From contig SFDB01000007.1 in assembly GCA_004558825.1 (NCBI GenBank), forward strand, positions 5,127 through 69,126: a stretch of DNA of 64,000 nucleotides, given 5' to 3'. Of this stretch, positions 18,036 through 24,937 are shown one piece after another. The position numbers were made by a program, and so were the translations under genes. Source of the stretch: Clostridiales bacterium. Lineage in GTDB: Bacteria; Bacillota; Clostridia; Christensenellales; CAG-138. Numbering within the stretch: the first letter of the stretch is position 1; each line of letters starts with the position of its first letter. The notes under the pieces are model-generated. The model was not told where the DNA came from, did no database searches, and saw only the letters and a program-made list of their open reading frames with translations.

Positions 18036-19151
18036 TCAAATAATAACTCGCGGCTTTTTCGAATTACCGCGCATGTTGTTTTCAATAATGCGCTCCACCT
18101 CATTTCCGCGCACGCCGATAATCCAGCTCGTCATATTCGCCGCTGCGCACGCATGGTTAGGTATCACCCTGACCTTATCTCCTACCTTTAATTCTGCCGT
18201 TCCGTTTATCTTCACCTTTGCGACTTCTTCGGAAAGCGCATATATTGTCAGCTCGTCATGTCCCTTTATTCGTCCGTATCCAACTATCGAGTCATTCGTA
18301 TGCGCCCCTTTGTCAAGCCCCAGGCATTTACTGCCGCAATCGAGCATTAGCTTGCCGTCGTGCATCGCTATAACAGCAGCAAGCACCGTCATAGCGCAGT
18401 TCTCCTCTTTTGCTGCGCCGAGCGCTATTTGTATAACGTCATTATAGACGTAATTGCCCGGACGTATATGCGTTATCAGCGGCGACAGGACATCCCACTG
18501 TATAGTGGGCGTAGATCCTGCGGCAACTATTTTGGGCGCAAATCCATACTTTTTAAGTGAATTAACCGCGTCCTCAAACGCTTTGTGCGATGCATTTGCA
18601 ACAGCGCCGAGCTGCGAATGCTCCGTGCAGCCGTATACTTGCCCGGGGTGCGAGGCAATACCCGCAAATTCAAGCGTGTCGCAAGCATTCGATATCCGCT
18701 CGACCATCTCTCCTGCCGCATCGGGAGCAACGCCGAATCTTCCGAAACCCACGTCTGTTATGAGCAGATATTTTGCGCGTACCCCACATTCCGAAAATGC
18801 CTTGTCGTACGCAGCCGCCGCCTCAAAAGAGTCGAGCGACAGCATAAACCGGCAGTTTTTTGCCATCCGCACGATGCGGCGCACATTTTCCTCGCCGACA
18901 AACGGATATGCCAGCATTATGGGCTTCCCAAGCTCCGCCAGCATCTCCGCTTCGTCGAGCGTCCCTGTCAAAAAGCCGTCCGCACCACATTCGAGCTGCA
19001 GCGCGGCTATATCGACGCTCTTATGTGTCTTTGTCATAGGAAAAAGCTTTTTCTCATGCTTGCGGCAAAGCTCAGAAACGTTGCGCAAATTGCTTTCAAG
19101 TATATCCATGTCCACCAGGAACGCAGGCGTCGCCAATTCGTCGATATTCAT
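18036..19151 (-). CDS. D-serine dehydratase-like PLP enzyme (DSD1/alanine racemase fold)
   Basis: Fold-type III PLP enzyme. The 371-residue product has the N-terminal alanine-racemase barrel with the PLP lysine in MTKTHKS, glycine-rich phosphate site (AAGSTPT) and a C-terminal domain with NHAC. In the DSD1 family the metal site is His-x-Cys (zinc, D-serine dehydratase), whereas D-threonine aldolases have His-x-Asp; the Cys here favours D-serine to pyruvate plus ammonia. The start MNIDELATP is chosen over the longer frame because GGGG lies nearby and the -10 element lies upstream. It is divergent from the L-serine dehydratase genes. Confidence 0.8.
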   Translation of the reverse strand: MNIDELATPAFLVDMDILESNLRNVSELCRKHEKKLFPMTKTHKSVDIAALQLECGADGFLTGTLDEAEMLAELGKPIMLAYPFVGEENVRRIVRMAKNCRFMLSLDSFEAAAAYDKAFSECGVRAKYLLITDVGFGRFGVAPDAAGEMVERISNACDTLEFAGIASHPGQVYGCTEHSQLGAVANASHKAFEDAVNSLKKYGFAPKIVAAGSTPTIQWDVLSPLITHIRPGNYVYNDVIQIALGAAKEENCAMTVLAAVIAMHDGKLMLDCGSKCLGLDKGAHTNDSIVGYGRIKGHDELTIYALSEEVAKVKINGTAELKVGDKVRVIPNHACAAANMTSWIIGVRGNEVERIIENNMRGNSKKPRVII

Positions 19152-19173
19152 TTCGCATCCCCTTTTTTGCTTG

Positions 19174-19249
19174 ATTATAGCATACGTCGTAGCGCATTTA
19201 CGAAAAGTTTGTGCAAAATATATATTTTTCTGTTCTTGTGTGGTATAAT
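19174..19249. promoter_or_regulatory. Divergent promoters for the D-serine and L-serine dehydratase genes
   Basis: On the plus strand an extended -10 TGG-TATAAT (19244-19249) lies 22 bases before the sdaAB start codon, with AGGAGG in between. On the minus strand TGC-TATAAT (19174-19179) precedes the D-serine dehydratase-like gene. Neither has a good -35. The shared 60-base A/T-rich middle could hold a common regulator site. Confidence 0.65.
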
Positions 19250-19271
19250 CATGCTGGGTTAGGAGGTGCTT

Positions 19272-19934
19272 ATGAGCAATTATAGCGCATTCGATATAAT
19301 TGGGCCGCGCATGATAGGTCCGTCCAGCTCTCACACCGCAGGGGCGGCGAGGCTCGGCTACATGGCTTGGAAAATAGCTGGTGGGAATGTTAAAAGGGCC
19401 GAGCTTACGCTCTACGGCTCATTTGCGAAAACCGGCCGCGGCCACGGAACGGATAAGGCTCTCGCTGCCGGCGTTCTCGGAATGGAACCCGACGATGAGC
19501 GGCTAAGATACTCCATGCTGTTAATGCAGGAGGCCGGTGTGGAGCTTGTAATACAATACAGCGATGAGGACGTCGATGAGCCAAACACCGCTCGTATACG
19601 AATAACCGATTCAAAAGGCGAAGTCACCGATGTCGTCGGGTCGTCAATCGGAGGCGGAAGCATCGTCATAACAGAAATAAACGGCTTAAAGGTTGAATTT
19701 TCGGGCGAATACCCCACACTCATCATACGCCAGCGAGACGTTCCGGGCGTTATAAACGGCGTAACGAGCATACTGGCGCGCGAACAGATAAACGTTGCGT
19801 TTATGCGCGTTTTCAGGCATCAAAAGAGCAACGAAGCCTACATGATAATCGAAACGGATACTCAGGTTCCCGAGCGCACAAAGCAGCTCATACTTGACTG
19901 GTGTCCTGAAATAAGCGAGGTTAGAAGCGTATGA
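19272..19934 (+). CDS. sdaAB: L-serine dehydratase, iron-sulfur-dependent, beta subunit
   Basis: Beta subunit of the oxygen-sensitive L-serine ammonia-lyase (serine to pyruvate plus ammonia). The 220-residue product starts with the family motif FDIIGPRMIGPSSSHTAGA and contains GHGTDKALAAGVLG and a C-terminal ACT-like domain (from about residue 148, TLIIRQRDVPGVINGV). The ATG at 19272 is preferred to an upstream GTG because AGGAGG then has proper spacing. Its stop overlaps the sdaAA start as ATGA. The two-subunit form is typical of Firmicutes. Confidence 0.95.
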   Translation: MSNYSAFDIIGPRMIGPSSSHTAGAARLGYMAWKIAGGNVKRAELTLYGSFAKTGRGHGTDKALAAGVLGMEPDDERLRYSMLLMQEAGVELVIQYSDEDVDEPNTARIRITDSKGEVTDVVGSSIGGGSIVITEINGLKVEFSGEYPTLIIRQRDVPGVINGVTSILAREQINVAFMRVFRHQKSNEAYMIIETDTQVPERTKQLILDWCPEISEVRSV

Positions 19935-20815
19935 ATTATTTCTTCTCTTCGGGCGAGGATCTTTTAAGCATATGCAGAGCGGAAGGTATAACCATCGGCG
20001 AAGCAATGATACGGCGCGAAGTGCTGCGCGGCGAAATGACGCGCACCGATATAATCGATGAAATGTCTAAAAACCTCGCTACCATGCGCACTTCGATAAA
20101 GGAAGGCATAGAGGTTCATCAGTCGTCAGTGTCGGGGCTTACCGGCGAAGATGCAGAAAGACTGTATAGATACAAGTCGCGCGCACTAATGGGCGAACGC
20201 ATGGCCCGCATCGTCGCATCTTCAATGGCCGTCGTAGAAGTAAACGCTTCTATGGGCAAGATTGTCGCCGCACCAACTGCAGGGTCAAGCGGCATACTCC
20301 CTTCAACTCTCATAGTATGCGGAGAAGAACGCGGTTGGGACGACTCCGCCCTCATACTCGGGCTTTTCACGGCAAGCGCCATCGGCCTTATCATAGCAGA
20401 TAAAGCAACTACGGCGGGCGCTGTCGGCGGCTGCCAGGCTGAAACGGGTACAGCCGCCGCTATGGCGGCGGCGGCTCTTACGGAGTTAAGCGGAGGCACG
20501 CCGCATATGGCGCTCGACGCAGCAGCCATTGCACTCAAAAACATAATGGGTCTTGTCTGCGATCCGGTGGCAGGTCTTGTCGAATGTCCATGCATAAAAC
20601 GAAACGCCATAGGCGCGGCAAATGCCGTATTGTCGGCAGATCTCGCGCTTTCGGGCATAACGAGCCTCATACCGTTTGACGAATGTGTGGCGGCAATGAA
20701 AAGCGTCGGCAAAGCCATGAACGCCGACCTGCGAGAAACAGCGCGCGGAGGGCTTGCCGCAACACCCACTGCCAAGCGCATCGCAAAGCAGCTCGGGCTT
20801 GCACAGACAGAATAA
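19931..20815 (+). CDS. sdaAA: L-serine dehydratase, iron-sulfur-dependent, alpha subunit
   Basis: Alpha subunit holding the catalytic [4Fe-4S] cluster. The 294-residue product has APTAGSSGILPS, the cysteine ligands in GGCQAETG and CDPVAGLVECPCIKRNA, and the C-terminal TPTAKRIAKQLG. The length is normal. It overlaps sdaAB by 4 bases and ends before a bidirectional terminator. Oxygen-sensitive chemistry fits an anaerobe. Together with the divergent D-serine enzyme it forms a serine catabolic locus. Confidence 0.95.
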   Translation: MNYFFSSGEDLLSICRAEGITIGEAMIRREVLRGEMTRTDIIDEMSKNLATMRTSIKEGIEVHQSSVSGLTGEDAERLYRYKSRALMGERMARIVASSMAVVEVNASMGKIVAAPTAGSSGILPSTLIVCGEERGWDDSALILGLFTASAIGLIIADKATTAGAVGGCQAETGTAAAMAAAALTELSGGTPHMALDAAAIALKNIMGLVCDPVAGLVECPCIKRNAIGAANAVLSADLALSGITSLIPFDECVAAMKSVGKAMNADLRETARGGLAATPTAKRIAKQLGLAQTE

Positions 20816-20868
20816 TCCTTTCATATCATTAGCGAATAACGATGCTTTTTCTTTAAATAAATCAAAAA

Positions 20869-20894
20869 CGGTGCGGCCTTTTCAAGCCGCACCG
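20869..20894. terminator. Bidirectional terminator between sdaAA and rho
   Basis: Stem CGGTGCGGC/GCCGCACCG with an eight-base loop, flanked by A-run on the left and CATTTT on the right, between convergent genes. Confidence 0.8.
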
Positions 20895-20911
20895 CATTTT
20901 ATCATTAAAAG

Positions 20912-22927
20912 CTATTTGTCATACGTTCTGCCGAGCGAGTATCCCTCTTTTTCAAGCGCCTTGAGCTTGAGCGAAAGCAATCTTATGAACTCTTCGTTAC
21001 TTTCAGCCTTGTGGAGCATGTCGATAACCTTTTCCGTCACCTCCGCATTATTGCCGTTGGCAAGCATGCGCCTTATCGTGTAGACGGCCTCCAACTCTTC
21101 GCTGCTCAGAAGCTTTTCATCGCGGCGCGTACCCGACTTATAAATGTCTATTGCGGGGAATATGCGCTTTTCGGAGAGCTTTCTGTCAAGGTGTATTTCC
21201 ATGTTGCCCGTACCCTTGAACTCCTCATAAACGATATCATCCATGCGGCTTCCCGTTTCCGTAAGCGCCGTCGCTATTATCGTAAGGCTTCCGCCATTCT
21301 CAATATTGCGCGCCGCGCCAAAGAAACGCTTGGGCTTATGAAGCGCTCCCGGATCCATGCCGCCCGAAAGCGTCTTGCCCGTCGCCGGAATCGTAAGGTT
21401 ATATGCCCTCGCAAGCCTCGTTATTGAGTCGAGAAGTATTACTACATCCTTCCCTCCCTCAACAAGACGCATCGCGCGCTCAATCGTCATTTCGGATATC
21501 TTTGTATGGTGCTCAGGCAGCTCATCGAATGTCGAATAGAGGACCTCGCCCTTTATAGAGCGCTGCATATCGGTAACTTCTTCCGGGCGCTCGTCTATGA
21601 GCAATACAATAAGATGGATATCCGGATAGTTTTCCGTTATACCGTTTGCGATCTGCTTGAGCAGCGTCGTCTTGCCCGCCTTAGGCTGACTGACAATCAT
21701 ACCCCTCTGCCCCTTTCCGATAGGCGCTATAAGATCGATAAGCCTTACGGAAAGCGCATCCTTGCTGCTCATATTCTTTGTCTCGAGCGTAAGCCTTTCG
21801 TCGGGGAATACCGGAACAAGCTCCTCGAACGCCTTTCTTCCGCGGATTTTTTCAGGATCTTCGCCGTTTACCGAGTCGACATAAAGCAGTCCGAGATACT
21901 TATCACCCGCGTCGCGCGTGGGACGCGCCTTGCCCTTTATAAGGTCGCCCGTCTTGAGCGAAAAACGCTTTATCTGAGCTATGGAAATATATATGTCATT
22001 CGGGCTGGGCATGTAATTTTTGCAACGAAGGAAGCCATAATTCTCGGGCATTATTTCAAGCACGCCCTCAACATCGGAGCATTCTCCAGATGCAAGCAGC
22101 TCCACTACGCCCGGGTTAAGCTCCGTACGCGGCTCGCGCACTCCATCGGCGGCCTTCGTCATATCAATATCTTCGCCAACGCGCATAGCTGCATTTTCCG
22201 CAGGAATCTGATAGCTGTCATTGCGTTGAACATAGCCCTGGTTCTGATAGTCCTGGCGTTGGTAGTCCTGGCGATAATCCTGACGCTGATAATCCTGCTG
22301 CCTGCGCTGATAATTGTCCTGGCGCTGATAATCCTGCTGCCTGCGCTGGTAATTGTCCTGGCGCTGATAATCCTGGCGGTAATTATCCTGCCGCTGATAG
22401 TCTCGCCGCTGATAGCCGTTTCCGTAATCCTGACCGTAATACTGCTGGCTTCTCTGCTGATATCCGCCCTTGTCGCCGCGCTGATAATCGTTACTCGAGC
22501 GGTCGCGGTAATAGCCGTCATTTTGGCGTTGATCGTACTGGCGGCGCGGCTGATACTGCTGACGATTGTCCCTATACTGCGCCGGCTGCTGATACTGTAT
22601 TTGGCGCATATAGCTTCCGCTCATCATTCTGTCGTCGTTCGGCTGCTGATACGGCATCTCCCGCTGAATATCCGCAGGTTCCTGCTTTACGGGCTGCTGC
22701 TGAACGGTGTTCTGAGGCTGAACAGCTTCATCAGCGGACACATTCGACACGCTCGCAGCCGTTTCCGAACTCGCAGACGAATTATCCAATGCGTCCGCAT
22801 TGCCTCCGGCCATGATGATGTCAACAAGCTCACTCTTTCGATATTTTGTAATGGATTTCACACCCTGAAGCTTCGCGATCGTACGAAGATCGGCCAAACT
22901 TTTCTCCTGCAACGTATCTCTGTTCAC
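20912..22927 (-). CDS. rho: Transcription termination factor Rho with long disordered N-terminal insertion
   Basis: Hexameric RNA helicase that ends transcription. The 671-residue product is much longer than the usual 420-430. Order: Rho N-terminal helical domain (about residues 1-42, LADLRTIAKLQGV), a disordered region of about 240 residues rich in Gln, Tyr, Arg, Asn and Asp with repeats of the type DYQRQDNYQRR, then the cold-shock RNA-binding domain (GVLEIMPENYGFLRC), Walker A (PKAGKTTLL), Walker B (HLIVLLIDERPEEV) and the Q/R loops (GGMDPGALHKPKRFFGAAR). The start is GTG, preceded by AGGAG 8 bases upstream; the ATG 12 codons before it lacks such a site. It has its own promoter and long leader. 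Confidence 0.95.
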   Translation of the reverse strand: MNRDTLQEKSLADLRTIAKLQGVKSITKYRKSELVDIIMAGGNADALDNSSASSETAASVSNVSADEAVQPQNTVQQQPVKQEPADIQREMPYQQPNDDRMMSGSYMRQIQYQQPAQYRDNRQQYQPRRQYDQRQNDGYYRDRSSNDYQRGDKGGYQQRSQQYYGQDYGNGYQRRDYQRQDNYRQDYQRQDNYQRRQQDYQRQDNYQRRQQDYQRQDYRQDYQRQDYQNQGYVQRNDSYQIPAENAAMRVGEDIDMTKAADGVREPRTELNPGVVELLASGECSDVEGVLEIMPENYGFLRCKNYMPSPNDIYISIAQIKRFSLKTGDLIKGKARPTRDAGDKYLGLLYVDSVNGEDPEKIRGRKAFEELVPVFPDERLTLETKNMSSKDALSVRLIDLIAPIGKGQRGMIVSQPKAGKTTLLKQIANGITENYPDIHLIVLLIDERPEEVTDMQRSIKGEVLYSTFDELPEHHTKISEMTIERAMRLVEGGKDVVILLDSITRLARAYNLTIPATGKTLSGGMDPGALHKPKRFFGAARNIENGGSLTIIATALTETGSRMDDIVYEEFKGTGNMEIHLDRKLSEKRIFPAIDIYKSGTRRDEKLLSSEELEAVYTIRRMLANGNNAEVTEKVIDMLHKAESNEEFIRLLSLKLKALEKEGYSLGRTYDK

Positions 22928-23172
22928 CTGTAAATCTCCTATTCTTTTAACTAACGTCCTCAATTCAAGGTCGCAATGGTTTTAGGCTTAAAACCCTAAG
23001 TGCTCGAAAGCACCTGATTATCTTAATTTAAGGAATCTCTCCGAGCAACGGGTATACATATGCAAGCATACTGCACACGTCTATGTAACGCGCAGAATGG
23101 TTTGTGAGCTTATTCCGTTACTACGTACCCTACCTTGTTTAGATTTTACAATACAATCATATGACTTGTCAA
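22928..23172 (-). promoter_or_regulatory. rho promoter and structured 5' leader
   Basis: Minus strand: -35 TTGACA (23167-23172), 18-base spacer, -10 TAAAAT (23143-23148), leaving a leader of about 210 bases. The leader contains GTGCT-TTCG-AGCAC, a UUCG-tetraloop hairpin, and an adjacent TTAGG/CCTAA stem. Rho genes are commonly autoregulated through the leader; that is inference here. Confidence 0.6.
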
Positions 23173-23272
23173 CACAAACAATTACCGAAAAAGCTGTTTT
23201 ATTAAGAATTCGTCCAGTTGTGCGCCAGCTTTGCAAACGCGAAACGTTTTTTGCAAAATTAAAAATTAGTGC

Positions 23273-23301
23273 TTGACTGCCGTCGCAACTTATGCTATCA
23301 T
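23273..23301 (+). promoter_or_regulatory. Promoter of the tRNA-Met pair
   Basis: TTGACT (23273-23278), 17-base spacer, TATCAT (23296-23301), 28 bases before the first tRNA. Upstream, 23230-23258, lies an imperfect inverted repeat (TTTGCAAACG ... CGTTTTTTGCAAA). Confidence 0.7.
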
Positions 23302-23328
23302 ACCAATTGCTGATAAACAGCAAGCCGA

Positions 23329-23404
<76 letters not shown>

Positions 23405-23406
23405 AC

Positions 23407-23483
23407 GGCGGCGTAACTCAGTTGGCTAGAGTAGTCGGTTCATACCCGGCCTGTCATCCGTTCGAATCGGATCGCCGCTACCA
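23407..23483 (+). tRNA. tRNA-Met (CAT), elongator type
   Basis: Begins GGCGGCG, has D-loop AACTCAGTTGGCTAGAGT, anticodon loop TTCATAC and T-loop TTCGAAT, with encoded CCA. The paired 1-72 position (G-T) and the anticodon stem without three G-C pairs fit an elongator. A tRNA-Ile2 with lysidine-modified CAT cannot be fully excluded by sequence. It lies 2 bases after the initiator tRNA. Confidence 0.88.
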
Positions 23484-23484
23484 T

Positions 23485-23521
23485 AAAAAACCGTGATTTT
23501 GATGCAAAATCGCGGTTTTTT
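23485..23521 (+). terminator. Terminator of the tRNA-Met pair
   Basis: AAAAAACCGTGATTTT pairs with CAAAATCGCGGTTTTTT around GATG, giving a 16-base stem with one G-U pair and a terminal T-run, directly after the CCA. Confidence 0.88.
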
Positions 23522-23719
23522 CATGCGTTAGATTTCTTCTATCTTACTTAGTTTCCTATAGTAAATAGTTTTGATTAATTCTTAAGAAAGCATTATAATC
23601 CATTGCAAGCAAATAACTCGGGAAACATCGGAATTCTGCGGCGTTTATTTGAGTAACGGTGCGCATGAACAGTACAGAACCCATCTCGAGAATCATACAT
23701 AAACTGTAAATCACACTTC

Positions 23720-23755
23720 GCATATTTTAAGACGGTATGCGCCTAAAATATGCGT
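23720..23755. promoter_or_regulatory. Inverted repeat upstream of the lipid-locus promoter
   Basis: Eleven-base arms CGCATATTTTA and TAAAATATGCG with a 14-base spacer, 95 bases upstream of the -35. No T-run follows. It could be a regulator site or a relic; nothing else is recognised in 23522-23849. Confidence 0.45.
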
Positions 23756-23849
23756 ATGACGCAGCGCATCGAACGGTAAAATCAAGCGTGAACGGCATCC
23801 GTGCAAAGCCTGAGTATGCCTGTTTTCGCGCGGTTTTTGTCGATTATGG

Positions 23850-23878
23850 TTGACTTTGCACATATGCGTTGATATACT
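23850..23878 (+). promoter_or_regulatory. Promoter of the lipid/acyl-activation locus
   Basis: TTGACT (23850-23855), 17-base spacer, TATACT (23873-23878). The leader of about 95 bases contains CGTCC-GTAA-GGACG (23954-23967), a GNRA-type hairpin just before the ribosome-binding site of the first gene. Confidence 0.72.
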
Positions 23879-23980
23879 AAATACTAACGTTGCGACGGCA
23901 TAAGATACGGTACTCGATGACTTGAAAAGCCGGTGCTTTATGCGTTGCAATGCCGTCCGTAAGGACGACGAGGAATACCT

Positions 23981-24937
23981 GTGGATAAAAAGAATAGCCT
24001 CAAAAAGCGGATCTTTAAGGGCATAGCCGGGACATTGATAATTGTTACCGTCGTGTCCGTCGGGGCTACCGAACTGATCTGCGGTCGGATTTTTCGGCGC
24101 GCAGAGCCGCAGAAAAGCAATTCCGCGCCGGCAAGCAGTGTGGCCTGCGACGCCGACTCCGTAACATTTCAGAGCAGAGGTGTGCAGCTTCGCGGATGGC
24201 TGTACAACGTCGAGAAATCGCGGGCTCTTATCGTTATGGTTCACGGCTTCCACGACGATCAGGATTGCTTTTCGTTGCTGGTAAAGAGCTTTACAAAGCA
24301 AGGGTTCTCCGTGCTGACGTTCGACGGCACGGCTGCCGGAACAAGCGACGGAGATCGCATTGTTGGCATTCAGCAGGCGCGGTACGATACCTTGGCGGCA
24401 TTGGATTATGTAGCTTCGAGATCCGAGCTGTCCGACATACCCGTTGTGCTGTTCGGCTATAGCATGGGCGCCTATGGCGTTCTCACCGCCATGAACGACG
24501 CCGATGCTTCCCCTGCCGCCGTCATCGCGGTTGCGGGCTGTAACGCTACAACGGATCTAATGGTAAACTGCGCGGAAAAATACGTTTCCGTGTTCGCAAA
24601 CCTCGGAAGACCGTTCCTGTGGATGCGTGATCGCATAACCTCGGGCGCGGATGGCGACAAAACCGCCGCAGAAGCCCTTGAGAATGCCGCTTGGCCCGTG
24701 CTGCTCGTTCAGGGCGCCGACGACACCACAGTACCTTACGAACTGAGCGCATACTGCAAGGGAATCGACAGCGGCAACAAAAACGTATCATGCCTGCTCG
24801 TTAGCGCCGCGGGTCACGCCGACCATTCAGGTGTGCTTCCGCGTTCCGACGACGGCTCCGGCCTCGAAGCTGACGAGACCGAAAAATCGCTGATTGACGA
24901 TATCGTTCGGTTTATCGAGGATTCTCTAAAGCATTGA
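23981..24937 (+). CDS. Membrane-anchored alpha/beta hydrolase
   Basis: Serine hydrolase of the alpha/beta fold, likely an esterase, lipase or acyltransferase facing outside. The 318-residue product has a short basic N-terminus and one transmembrane helix (about 15-33), then MVHGFHDD (oxyanion region), the nucleophile elbow FGYSMGAYG, the Asp in QGADDTTVP and the His in SAAGHADHSG. The start is GTG with GAGGA upstream. Its stop overlaps the next start as TGATG. First gene of the 13.7-kb co-directional run; substrate unknown. Confidence 0.85.
   Translation: MDKKNSLKKRIFKGIAGTLIIVTVVSVGATELICGRIFRRAEPQKSNSAPASSVACDADSVTFQSRGVQLRGWLYNVEKSRALIVMVHGFHDDQDCFSLLVKSFTKQGFSVLTFDGTAAGTSDGDRIVGIQQARYDTLAALDYVASRSELSDIPVVLFGYSMGAYGVLTAMNDADASPAAVIAVAGCNATTDLMVNCAEKYVSVFANLGRPFLWMRDRITSGADGDKTAAEALENAAWPVLLVQGADDTTVPYELSAYCKGIDSGNKNVSCLLVSAAGHADHSGVLPRSDDGSGLEADETEKSLIDDIVRFIEDSLKH

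Noticed and set aside
22240..22420. Dense short repeats looking like a CRISPR array or tandem repeat
   Set aside because: They encode the repeats of the Rho insertion in frame; units vary and there are no spacers or cas genes.
21506..22933. Long plus-strand frame of about 475 codons opposite rho
   Set aside because: It is open only because the low-complexity codons of Rho give hydrophobic repeats on the other strand; no ribosome-binding site and no family features.
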